From JAFGTX01 sp942492225 (GTDB lineage Bacteria; Bacillota; Clostridia; Peptostreptococcales; Acidaminobacteraceae): a stretch of DNA of 64,000 nt. The position numbers and the translations under genes were made by a program. The stretch is from NCBI GenBank assembly GCA_942492225.1, contig CALODS010000004.1, positions 60,530-124,529 of the forward strand, given 5' to 3'. This document shows positions 55,139-63,646 of this stretch, piece after piece (the first letter of the stretch is position 1; each line of letters starts with the position of its first letter). Under the pieces are notes generated by a model that was given only the letters and a program-made list of their open reading frames with translations, was not told the DNA's origin and did no database searches.

Positions 55139-58100
55139 CTAGTCTTTAGAAAACTTATTTTCGATTCTATGTCCAATATCATCTACTGCATTGTAGATAA
55201 TAGGAATAATCAGTAATGTTAGTATTGTTGATGCGATTAGACCAAAGATTAAAGCAAATCCTAATTGACTAAAAGTAGCGTTAAAGAGAGCCAACGGTAA
55301 TACACCACCAATTGTTGTCAAAGATGTCGCCAGTACTGGTTGGAACCTCGTTTTAACGGCTTCAGCAATTGCGGCATGTTTCTCAATACCTTCATTACGT
55401 AAATAATTAATATAATCTATTAATACGATCGCATCATTTACAGCGATTCCTACAAGCGCCACAATACCAAACATTGCATAAAAACCAAGGCTATTACCTG
55501 TAACAATAAGACCGAAGATTACACCAATGATTGAAAAAGGTACACTGAGTAGAATAACGATTGGTTGCATGAGTGAGTTAAACTGAACAACTAATATAAT
55601 ATAAACAAGTAAAAGTGCGATAGCAAAATTCCTCACCATTTCTGATAGTTGTTCAGCCATATCATTTGCTTCTCCACCAACTTGCTTCTCTATCGTGTCT
55701 GGAAGTTGAATATCTTTGACAGCATTCATGAATTGTTTGTTGACAGCATTGGCGTTGTAGCCAAAGGCTAAATCAGATTCAATGAAAACAATTTTTTTGC
55801 CATCTTCACGACTAATTTTTCCTGAACTTTGACCATATTCAACGGAAGCAATTTCATTAAAGTTAACGACTTGTCCATCTTGAGCAAGGAAATTTATCTT
55901 ATCGAAATCTTCTACGGATGTTATGCGAGCATCATCATAATAAATAGATAAGTCATATTCTTCACCATCTTCTTTGTAGAGACCAACCGTTGTACCAGAA
56001 ATTTGATGTCGAATTTCCTGTGCGACAGTGGCGACATTGAGTCCGTAAATATAAGCACGGTTGTTATCAATATCTATTTTAAGTTCTTTTAAACCACCTT
56101 CAGTAGAAAGACCAGGTTCAACGACACCCTCTATTGTTTTGAGAACTTTTAAATAGTCTTCAGCATAAAGGGTTAATTGCTCCATATCATCTCCCATAAG
56201 TCCAAGTGAGATCGCCTTACTACTTTGCATTCTATGCATAGAGGTAACTGCATCTACTTCAAAATTTGCACCTGGAATAATGGCGACATTTTCTCTAATT
56301 GCTTCTATAAGTGCATTATCTTTTAGGATTCTGTCCTCTTTATCAATCAACTCAATGCTGATGGTTGATTTGTTTTCACTGTCACCACCGATACTGGTGT
56401 TAAAAGATTCAATATCTGTGTATCCAAAAAGTGCGCTTTCGACTTGATAGGTAATGTTTCGTGTATCTTCTATAAGTGTTCCAACGGGTGCTGTGATTTT
56501 GATATCTATACTCGTTGGTTCTTCGTATGGAAATAACTCAAGTTTCAAAATGCCCGTTGGAATTGTAGCGATAGAGCCTACGAATATAGCAATAACCATG
56601 GCAACGATGACTAATTTTTGTTTTCGGTTTTTTAGAAGCTTAAACATATAGTCTTTGTATTGATCGATAAAACCAACATGTCCATCTTCTTGTTGTTTTC
56701 GTGTGAAGTATAATTTTGCAATATAAACCCCTGTAAAAAGACAAGCGGCGGCGATGGTTAATAACTCAACTTCGAAATCATTAGCAAATGCAAAGAGCGA
56801 TAAGCTAAAGATTAGAATGATAGAGAAAATGGTTTTCTTCTTCGATTTTAAAATAGCGGTTTTTTCGTCTACTTTGTACTTTGGTAAAAATCTCGCACAA
56901 AGTGCAGGTGTTACAATAATAGACATGAAAAATGATGAAGCAATAATAATAATAACTGTTTTCGGCATTACGGATAAGAACTTACCATTTATCCCCCCCA
57001 TCATTGCTACTGGGATAAAGGCCGCAATTGTTGTAAGTGTTGCTGCTAAAACTGCAGGTGCTACCTGATTTGAGCCAGCTTTCGCTGCGTCTATTCTATT
57101 CGCACCTTCTTCTCTAAGACGATCGACATTTTCCATAACAACTATAGCGTTGTCAACGAGAAGTCCTAGAGCAATAATAAATCCTGTAAGTGAAATTGTA
57201 TTTAAACTGATGCCGATTTGTTGCATAACGATCAGAGTCATTAATAATGATAATGGGATAACGGTTGCAACAATAAAGGCTTCATTTAAACCGATAAAAA
57301 TGAATAGAACGATAATAACCGTTACAAGACCACCAAGTGCATTGTTCATAACGGTTGACAAGTCTTTTGTAACATCAACACTTTGGTCAGAGGTTATAAT
57401 CAGATTTACGTCTGCTGGTATAAGGTTACCTGGTGCAGCCTCAATAATTTGTCTGATTTCCTCACAAGGTTCAACAATATCGTATCCGTTTGTTCTTTTG
57501 ATGGTTAGATAAACAGACGGTGTGGTCTTGGTCTCTCCTAGACTTGCTACATAGACATCTGAGTATGCGTCAGGTGTTTTATAACTGTCCTGAACAGTAG
57601 CGATATCTTTCAAGAAAATTGTGCTGCCTGTTGGCGAAAGGATCATAAGATTTTCTATTTCTTCCATAGAAGAAAAACTTTCATCAACTCGAATATTCAA
57701 TAATTCACCATCAATTTCATTCGAACCAGCAGGAACGTTAATGTTTGATGCTTGTAGGGTGTTTTTAACAGCACTAATGTCCATGTTGTATTCAGCAAGT
57801 CTATTAAAGTCTATAATAACTTGGATCTCTCGTTCATACCCACCAGATAAATCAACTTCTCTAATGCCATCCACTTTTTTGATTTCGGTTTCAATATCTT
57901 CTGCAAATGATTTTAAGGCGATTAAGTCATAGTCACCAGTAATCGTCAATTTAAATATTGGTAATTCGCCAGTTTCAAAAATCCCAACAAAGGGGTCAAC
58001 TGATCCGCTAGGTAAAGTGAGTTTATTAATTTTATTGTTTACATCCATTTCAGCTTTATCCATATCGTAGTCATCTTCAAATTGAACAATAACTTGCGAG

Positions 58101-58402
58101 ACGTTATTCTGAGAGTCAGAAGTTATCTTGTCGATACCTTCTAGGCCTTGTATGGCACTTTCAACGGGTTCGGTAATGAGCGATTCAATATCCTCAGCCG
58201 ATGCACCTGGGAAAGCGGTAGAAACATAAAGATAGTTCAAAGAAACATCTGGTACAGTTTCTTTTGGAATGGCCATATAAGCCATAGCACCTGTGAGACA
58301 CAGGGTAAGAATAATGAGATAAACAACTTTATATTTATCTACAAATAGGGATGAAATTTTTCCTAGAAAATTTTTAGGCATTTTCAATTCAGGTAAATTC
58401 AT
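55139..58402 (-). CDS. RND-family efflux transporter
   Basis: This 1087-aa pump has the standard RND halves: an N-terminal helix, porter domain from PKETVPDVSLNYLYVSTAFPGASAEDI, a six-helix bundle (about 350-530 with GFIIALGLLVDNAIVVMENV), an extra pair of hydrophobic segments around 525-560, the second porter domain and a second bundle (about 895-1075). The second bundle has LVGIAVNDAIVLIDYINYLRNEG. It would export hydrophobic compounds by proton exchange with the adaptor encoded downstream. AAGGAGG precedes the ATG. The operon also contains a kinase and regulator, so expression is likely self-controlled through the repeats upstream. Confidence 0.94.
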   Translation of the reverse strand: MNLPELKMPKNFLGKISSLFVDKYKVVYLIILTLCLTGAMAYMAIPKETVPDVSLNYLYVSTAFPGASAEDIESLITEPVESAIQGLEGIDKITSDSQNNVSQVIVQFEDDYDMDKAEMDVNNKINKLTLPSGSVDPFVGIFETGELPIFKLTITGDYDLIALKSFAEDIETEIKKVDGIREVDLSGGYEREIQVIIDFNRLAEYNMDISAVKNTLQASNINVPAGSNEIDGELLNIRVDESFSSMEEIENLMILSPTGSTIFLKDIATVQDSYKTPDAYSDVYVASLGETKTTPSVYLTIKRTNGYDIVEPCEEIRQIIEAAPGNLIPADVNLIITSDQSVDVTKDLSTVMNNALGGLVTVIIVLFIFIGLNEAFIVATVIPLSLLMTLIVMQQIGISLNTISLTGFIIALGLLVDNAIVVMENVDRLREEGANRIDAAKAGSNQVAPAVLAATLTTIAAFIPVAMMGGINGKFLSVMPKTVIIIIASSFFMSIIVTPALCARFLPKYKVDEKTAILKSKKKTIFSIILIFSLSLFAFANDFEVELLTIAAACLFTGVYIAKLYFTRKQQEDGHVGFIDQYKDYMFKLLKNRKQKLVIVAMVIAIFVGSIATIPTGILKLELFPYEEPTSIDIKITAPVGTLIEDTRNITYQVESALFGYTDIESFNTSIGGDSENKSTISIELIDKEDRILKDNALIEAIRENVAIIPGANFEVDAVTSMHRMQSSKAISLGLMGDDMEQLTLYAEDYLKVLKTIEGVVEPGLSTEGGLKELKIDIDNNRAYIYGLNVATVAQEIRHQISGTTVGLYKEDGEEYDLSIYYDDARITSVEDFDKINFLAQDGQVVNFNEIASVEYGQSSGKISREDGKKIVFIESDLAFGYNANAVNKQFMNAVKDIQLPDTIEKQVGGEANDMAEQLSEMVRNFAIALLLVYIILVVQFNSLMQPIVILLSVPFSIIGVIFGLIVTGNSLGFYAMFGIVALVGIAVNDAIVLIDYINYLRNEGIEKHAAIAEAVKTRFQPVLATSLTTIGGVLPLALFNATFSQLGFALIFGLIASTILTLLIIPIIYNAVDDIGHRIENKFSKD

Positions 58403-58445
58403 TAAGAGCCTCCTTCGTAATTAAGTACTTTTTAATATAGATTTA

Positions 58446-58475
58446 GTTTAAGTGATGTTCCTAAAAATGCGTCAA
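58446..58475 (-). promoter_or_regulatory. Promoter of the RND two-component operon
   Basis: On the minus strand TTGACG (58475-58470) and TTAAAC (58451-58446) are 18 bp apart. The nearest TTCTAAAG repeat ends 5 bp upstream of the -35, an arrangement typical for activation by OmpR/PhoB-type regulators. Confidence 0.6.
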
Positions 58476-58480
58476 AAGAT

Positions 58481-58530
58481 TTCTAAAGTAATTCTAAAGT
58501 CATTCTAAAGACTTTTTATTATTTCTAAAG
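58481..58530. promoter_or_regulatory. TTCTAAAG direct repeats, putative response-regulator boxes
   Basis: Four exact copies of TTCTAAAG lie at 58481-58488, 58492-58499, 58503-58510 and 58523-58530. The first three are spaced exactly 11 bp, one helical turn, as in tandem sites of OmpR/PhoB regulators; the fourth is 20 bp on. Weaker look-alikes continue toward 58459. They lie between two divergent genes, the RND pump and the PlsY-like gene. Confidence 0.75.
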
Positions 58531-58544
58531 AATAATGGTACAAT
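58516..58544 (+). promoter_or_regulatory. Possible promoter of the PlsY-like gene
   Basis: TACAAT (58539-58544) lies 17 bp after a weak TTATTA (58516-58521). The fourth TTCTAAAG box sits in the spacer, so regulator binding there should block or modulate this promoter. Confidence 0.4.
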
Positions 58545-58598
58545 GAATAGGAAATTTATTGTTTAGACGATTATGATCGCTTAGGAAAGAGGAGAATA

Positions 58599-59231
58599 AT
58601 GTATATTATTATGAGCATAATAATTGGTTATGGATTTGGTTGTTTACAAACGGCTTATCTTATTAGTCATTTTATTTTGAAAGAAGATGTACGAAGTAGA
58701 GGCAATGGTAATGCAGGGGCTTCAAATATGACGGTTGCTTATGGAATAAAAATTGGATTGATCGTTGCCCTTATTGATATGATGAAGGCAACAATTGCGG
58801 TTATGATAGGAAAAAACTTATTCGTTGGTGATCCTATGTTGAATACATATTTGTATGTGATTGGTCTATTTGTAATTATAGGACATAATTATCCTTTTTA
58901 TATGGGTTTTAAAGGAGGAAAAGGAACAGCGTCTCTTGTAGGAATGTTATTTGGGCTCAATATTTTTATGGGGTGCATTGGTATTATTATCATAATTGTA
59001 GCAACATTTATTAGTGATTATATCGTTATTGGTACCTTTAGCTTATTGCTTGCTTTTAATATAATGACTTATTTTTTAGGCTATGGGATGTCACCTTTAA
59101 TGTTGAGTTTATGGATTACATTTCTAAGTGTGTATAAACATAGGGAGAATATTGTATTGATGCTTAATAAAGAAGAGCGTAGTGTCAGACAAACATTAGG
59201 AAATAGAAAAGATACAACGCATGTAAAGTGA
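58599..59231 (+). CDS. PlsY-like glycerol-3-phosphate acyltransferase
   Basis: This 210-aa membrane protein has five to six helices and the PlsY motifs: SRGNGNAGASNM (the Gly/Asn-rich acyl-phosphate motif, with Ser where many have Thr), GHNYPFYMGFKGGKGTASLVG and a hydrophobic C-terminal part. PlsY transfers the acyl group of acyl-phosphate to glycerol 3-phosphate, the first step of phospholipid synthesis. The ending is longer and more basic than in typical PlsY. GAGGAG precedes the ATG. The divergent RND pump and the shared repeat region suggest a link to membrane stress. It may be an extra copy rather than the housekeeping enzyme. Confidence 0.8.
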   Translation: MYIIMSIIIGYGFGCLQTAYLISHFILKEDVRSRGNGNAGASNMTVAYGIKIGLIVALIDMMKATIAVMIGKNLFVGDPMLNTYLYVIGLFVIIGHNYPFYMGFKGGKGTASLVGMLFGLNIFMGCIGIIIIIVATFISDYIVIGTFSLLLAFNIMTYFLGYGMSPLMLSLWITFLSVYKHRENIVLMLNKEERSVRQTLGNRKDTTHVK

Positions 59232-59250
59232 ATTAAGTGAGATTATACCA

Positions 59251-59298
59251 ACAAAAGACGTCTAACAGATGTTAAAAACTGTTAGACGTCTTTTGTAT
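59251..59298. terminator. Long bidirectional terminator
   Basis: Perfect 18-bp arms (59251-59268 with 59279-59296) around a 10-nt A-rich loop, with T-rich ends on both strands, lie between the convergent PlsY-like and clostripain-like genes. Confidence 0.88.
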
Positions 59299-59358
59299 TA
59301 GGAGCAAATAGAGGTTTGCTCTAAGAATCTGTGCATCCACAGTGGCGCACAGAACATA

Positions 59359-61236
59359 TTAACGGTTAAAAATTATAGATTGAGTCACTTTGCTTTGATA
59401 GCTAAAATCTATATATCGAAATGCAATACCGTAATTGTCAGCATCTAAGTGTCTTCTATAGATATTATTCTGCCCAGTAATGTTTAAGGTATCACCTTTT
59501 GTCCATTCAAATTTTCTGCGTTTATCATTATAGGATTTATAAAGGGGACAAAGGGTGTCGCCTGGCTTTAATTGGTAAATTTCTTTATCTGGTTTACCTG
59601 TTGCGGGATCATAAGGTCTTTTTAATCCATCGATAACATAAAGACTTTGTTCATTGTCATATCTAAAATGAAGGTAAGCTTCTTGATCATTATAAAGAAC
59701 AGGTGATTCATAGAGAATATATGAGTCATTGGATTCCATCAATTGAATAAGTAATGGCTCATCGTCGAAAAATATCCATTCCTTTTCAAATTGTTCCTGA
59801 AACAAATAATTGTCTTCATCTGGAAAAATTAGATTATCAAAGCCAAGTTTACGGAAACTATGGTCAGGATCATTATCTTCTTCGCTGAGTATTATAACTT
59901 CTAAATACACTGTATCAATTTTGTGGAAATCATTTTCATCAAAGACAATATGATAAAAATCACTTTGCTCATTTGGTGCTTTCATCGTATGAGAAATACT
60001 ATTTTCGCCAACTAGTGCGGTCATCTTTTGTGTGAAACTATCAAGAAATTCAACATATGTTTCAGAAAAACCTGTTCGCTTATAAAGGTCAAATTTCTTA
60101 TTGTAGCCATCTTTGTCTTTGAGTGGAAAATAAATAGAAAGTCCGTAAGCGTTTTTTGAAGAAGCGCCATCAACTTTATATATTACTGCATCTTCGATTG
60201 ATTTTGTTAATGATTGTGTTGAACCAAAAATATTTTCATCAATATTAGAGAATAAATCTTGAAGATCAATAAGTTCACTAAAACCTTGGCTTGCAGAATT
60301 ACCACCAAAAGATCGTGAACGTGCAACTGATTTGGCTAAGGCATAAAAATTTACTGGGTCGTTAAATGTTTCAGGTAAGTTATGGGTAAATGAATTAAGT
60401 TCGTCAACAACTTTTGGTATTTTGCTTAAATCAATAACGGATAATGTTACATTATGGCTTTCTCCAAATTCTTCTGAGTGTTTTAGATAACTATCCGATA
60501 CAATTTTACCAAAGGCACTCCCATCAATGTTGGGATTTGTATAAAGTTCTTTTAAAAGCGTTTTATAGTCCCAGCCATGGCTGGGTTCAATTTCTTCCGA
60601 TGCTATCAAATAATGTGCATAGGGGGACACGCTGCTGGCAACTTCTATACTTGACATTAAACAGGCATCAAAGCCAATTGTGTCAAAGTGAATAGCGGTT
60701 TTTTCTTTTGCAGTTTCTAAAGCGCCACTTAATTCTTCTAAATGAAGGACATCACCACCAAAATTTTCATCCAATCCGTAACCATAGATTGGACCACCAC
60801 CGTGATTCCAAAGAATAAGGCTATAATGATTTGCTGGATAATTCCTTTCACCCCAAATGATAAAATCAGAAAGTCCTTTTCGGTAACCGATATTTTGAAG
60901 AGGCATACTGTATTGCAACTCAAAACCATTTTGAGTTAATGAAAATCGTTGCGTCTCGTCATTACTAATGTAGTCGTTATTCCAACGTTTAGTCCCACTG
61001 GTTTGAATAATAATATTTACATTACTCTCACCACTATACCCATCAATCATTTCTTGTAGATCTCTGCTTGCATAGCCTCTAAATTCTCTCTTAGCATAAT
61101 CATAACTACTTTCGAGTGAAGATCCATTCATATAAATCATTATCGTATAATCAGCTTTAGCTTCTGCAAACGAAAAATTTCCGACTATAAGTATGTATAG
61201 AATGATTGTGAAACAAAATTTTTTTAAAGTGTTCAT
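59359..61236 (-). CDS. Secreted clostripain-family (C11) cysteine peptidase
   Basis: This 625-aa protein has a Sec signal peptide (about 1-25, ending FAEAKA) and a C11 peptidase core. The catalytic His is in SLILWNHGGG and the catalytic Cys in TIGFDACLMSS; the segment IASEEIEPSHGWDY is also typical. The core covers about 28-400; the remaining third (about 415-625) is beta-rich and of unknown role, perhaps for substrate or wall binding. C11 enzymes usually cleave after Arg or Lys and mature by self-cleavage. It should be exported. AAGGAG precedes the ATG at 61236. Confidence 0.9.
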   Translation of the reverse strand: MNTLKKFCFTIILYILIVGNFSFAEAKADYTIMIYMNGSSLESSYDYAKREFRGYASRDLQEMIDGYSGESNVNIIIQTSGTKRWNNDYISNDETQRFSLTQNGFELQYSMPLQNIGYRKGLSDFIIWGERNYPANHYSLILWNHGGGPIYGYGLDENFGGDVLHLEELSGALETAKEKTAIHFDTIGFDACLMSSIEVASSVSPYAHYLIASEEIEPSHGWDYKTLLKELYTNPNIDGSAFGKIVSDSYLKHSEEFGESHNVTLSVIDLSKIPKVVDELNSFTHNLPETFNDPVNFYALAKSVARSRSFGGNSASQGFSELIDLQDLFSNIDENIFGSTQSLTKSIEDAVIYKVDGASSKNAYGLSIYFPLKDKDGYNKKFDLYKRTGFSETYVEFLDSFTQKMTALVGENSISHTMKAPNEQSDFYHIVFDENDFHKIDTVYLEVIILSEEDNDPDHSFRKLGFDNLIFPDEDNYLFQEQFEKEWIFFDDEPLLIQLMESNDSYILYESPVLYNDQEAYLHFRYDNEQSLYVIDGLKRPYDPATGKPDKEIYQLKPGDTLCPLYKSYNDKRRKFEWTKGDTLNITGQNNIYRRHLDADNYGIAFRYIDFSYQSKVTQSIIFNR

Positions 61237-61322
61237 AGTCTGCTCCTTAATATTAGTCTAGACTACCATTATACAGAAAAAAACAAATGGAATAAAGTGA
61301 CATTTTCTTTAAGTTACAAAAA

Positions 61323-62176
61323 TCAAAGAGATTCTTTTGTTTGGCCTCGGTAATTGACATAACCAGCAAAAATAATAAGTGAAATACCCAACAGATTAAG
61401 AGGCATAATATGTTCCTTAAAGAGCACAAAACCAATAATGCTTGAAAAAACGATATTCATGTAAGAGTAAATGGCCAGTTCTGATGCAGGTGCATAGCGA
61501 TAGGCAAATGTCATACAGGTTTGTGCAATTACAGCAAAAATCCCGATAAGGGCTAAAATACCTAAATCCATAATTGCATCAATATGAATACCAGTGTATT
61601 GAGCAATCGGAAAACTAATAATAACAGAATATAAACAGAAATAGAAAATTATAACCAATGGATGATCATAATCTCTTAATTTTCTTATGACAGTATACGC
61701 GCCGCCAGCCACAATTGCAGAAAGCAACCCTATTAAGCCGTATAATATGTTAAAGTTTGTCGATGGGCGCATGATAATAAGTACCCCCACTACTGCGATC
61801 AAAAGGCTGATAAGTTTGTTTTTTGTAAAGGCTTCATTCAAAAAAACGACTGCAAATACCATAACAAAAAATGGTGACATTTTATTAAGTGTCACAGCAA
61901 TACCTAAATCAAGTTTGCTAATAGCAATAAAGTACATATAAACGCCCGCGATAAGCCTAACAAAGATCTTAAGGTTAATAATTTAAAATTATTTGGTTTA
62001 AATGAAATTTTTTGACGTTGCATCATTATAGCCATTGCAATTAGCCCAACAAAATTTCGAAAGAATACTTTCTCGGCTAATGAATAGCCGGAGGCAAACT
62101 TTACGGTTGTAGCCATTAAAGCGAAAAAGAAAGAAGATAAAACGATTAGTAGGATGCCTTTATTTTTTTCGTTCAT
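61323..62176 (-). pseudogene. EamA/DMT-family transporter, interrupted by a frameshift
   Basis: The two parts make one ten-helix drug/metabolite transporter of about 284 aa. The first frame begins at the ATG at 62176 (MNEKNKGILLIVLSS) and reads through LRSLLGLS, then goes out of frame. The next part, from about 61943 on, reads GVYMYFIAISKLDLGIAVTLNKMSPFFVM, the normal continuation. The best fit is two extra bases in the GC-rich stretch 61943-61951 (CGCCCGCGA on the plus strand); with them removed the sequence matches the usual RSLFGxxGxxxYFxAI spacing. As read, the protein is truncated after 90 aa. Mutation or sequence error cannot be told apart here. Confidence 0.85.
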
Positions 62177-62309
62177 TTATACTCAACTCCTAATATATAG
62201 TTTATAATTAAAAAAAGACTTCCAAAAGGTTTAATGAGTTCATCCAATTGAGAGTCATTATTATCATAACACATTACATAAAAAAAGCGAGAGAAAGATT
62301 GGTGGGTCT

Positions 62310-62861
62310 ATGTATATTGTATTTATAATTGGTTTTTTGGTGGGAATTATTTTTTTGTTTCAAATGCGCGTGAATGAATTTAAAGGAGAAAAAGCTGTTG
62401 AGTTTTATATAGAGGAACTTTCTAAACATGGGGAAATTTTCGAAAATATATTCTTAGAAAATCAGACCGTTGCAAAATATATTTTTGTTTCAACGAAAGG
62501 TATTTTTAATATTTACTATAATCCTGAAATTTTGGGGCGTATATATGGCGATGAAGAAGAATCTACTTGGAAACAAGTGATGGAACACAGAAAATTACCA
62601 ATTCCAAATCCAGTACGATTGATGGAAAAACAGCGCAAGGTACTTGAAGAAATTTGTCGTATAGAGGATAAGCAACTAGCAATTTACGACCTTATTTGTT
62701 TGTCTAAAAGAGCAGTTGCAAAACTTACAATTAGTACTGAAGTTTGCACCTTAGAAGAACTGTTAGATGTGGTACTATCAAAAGGTGATAGTTTATCAAT
62801 TGATGAAGTAAAGTTATTGTCCGAAAGATTTAAAATGATGAATGAAAATGAAATGAATTAA
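62310..62861 (+). CDS. Membrane-anchored protein with a NERD-like domain lacking catalytic residues
   Basis: This 183-aa protein has one N-terminal helix (3-18) and a cytoplasmic domain. The domain reads like a NERD nuclease-related fold: FKGEKAVEFYIEEL at the start, FVSTKGIFNIYYNPEILGRIYGDEEESTWKQV in the middle, IPNPVRLMEKQ after it. In active NERD proteins the Asp of a QIDH motif and an ExK pair would be present; here those places read VAKY and YYN. A dead nuclease fold with a structural or regulatory role is possible, but the similarity is distant. GGTGG is a fair site for the ATG at 62310. No operon partner. Confidence 0.6.
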   Translation: MYIVFIIGFLVGIIFLFQMRVNEFKGEKAVEFYIEELSKHGEIFENIFLENQTVAKYIFVSTKGIFNIYYNPEILGRIYGDEEESTWKQVMEHRKLPIPNPVRLMEKQRKVLEEICRIEDKQLAIYDLICLSKRAVAKLTISTEVCTLEELLDVVLSKGDSLSIDEVKLLSERFKMMNENEMN

Positions 62862-62897
62862 TAAGGTTATATAACATTAATAGCATTAAGTATGTTT

Positions 62898-63464
62898 TTA
62901 AAAGGCAAGTTGCATAACGCAACTTGCCTTTTTAGGATTCATAACTTTGATTGAAGGAATAAACGTCAATCTAGAATGAGGTGCATAATTTTGTTCTGAC
63001 CACCATTCTTCTTTTAATTGATTATAGAGTTTGCTAAATTGGTCGTGATGATTTTTTTCCCATGTAGCAAGTATGGTAAACAATTTTTTTAAATCTTCTA
63101 TATCGGTTGCATCCGCTTGTTTCTTGTAATGATCTATTGATGATTTTTCTAAATCCAGTGCAATGCCGAAAACAGCTAACGGCGATTGTGCACTTTTCTG
63201 CATAAGATTTTCCCAGTTGAATATTTTTTGTGTGGGTGTTGTTTCTAGGAAAGAAAGGACTTCCTGCCTATTATCATCGTGATTCAGTTTTTCGTGTGCT
63301 TCTTCTAACCATTTTACATGCATTTTTTCTTCTTCCATCAATTGACCAAAAGCTTTTTTTACTTCAGGGTTATCGAATTGACTTTGTGCCATTCTGTAAA
63401 ATTCATATCCTTCTATTTCCATTAAAATTGCTTGTTTTAATGCTATAACTTCTTCTTTTCTCAT
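62898..63464 (-). CDS. Rubrerythrin/ferritin-like diiron protein
   Basis: This 188-aa protein has a four-helix bundle with diiron ligand patterns: EIEGYEFYRMA, MEEEKMHVKWLEE, LDLEKSSIDHYKKQ and ATWEKNHHDQFSKL. It lacks the C-terminal rubredoxin Cys motifs of full rubrerythrins, so it belongs to the shorter ferritin-like group probably involved in peroxide or oxygen defence. The C-terminal EEWWSEQNYAPHSRLTF is typical of the group. The last eleven codons (KKASCVMQLAF) coincide with a strong terminator hairpin, suggesting that an original stop was lost or that the tail is recent. GGAGG precedes the ATG at 63464. Confidence 0.85.
   Translation of the reverse strand: MRKEEVIALKQAILMEIEGYEFYRMAQSQFDNPEVKKAFGQLMEEEKMHVKWLEEAHEKLNHDDNRQEVLSFLETTPTQKIFNWENLMQKSAQSPLAVFGIALDLEKSSIDHYKKQADATDIEDLKKLFTILATWEKNHHDQFSKLYNQLKEEWWSEQNYAPHSRLTFIPSIKVMNPKKASCVMQLAF
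62900..62932. terminator. Terminator hairpin overlapping the end of the rubrerythrin-like gene
   Basis: AAAAGGCAAGTTGC (62900-62913) and GCAACTTGCCTTTT (62919-62932) are perfect 14-bp arms, loop ATAAC, and can end transcripts from both sides. On the minus strand the hairpin lies inside the coding frame. Confidence 0.85.
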
Positions 63465-63646
63465 TTAAGGACCTCCTTGTTAATAACTTCTTTGATTGCT
63501 TACCCCATTGTCGAGTGTCATAATCAAAAAAAATATAAGAATGATTTTAAAGAATATAAGAAAGTAACAAGAATTAGTGTATAATAATAGTTATTTCAAA
63601 AGAGAAAAAATGATTACATACATAGAAAAAGAAAAGGTGAATAACT

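Noticed and set aside
56754..57068. Antisense open frames inside the second RND gene (also 57150-57512 and 57621-57932)
   Set aside because: They are shadows of a strongly coding gene on the other strand, lack ribosome binding sites and show low-complexity hydrophobic products.
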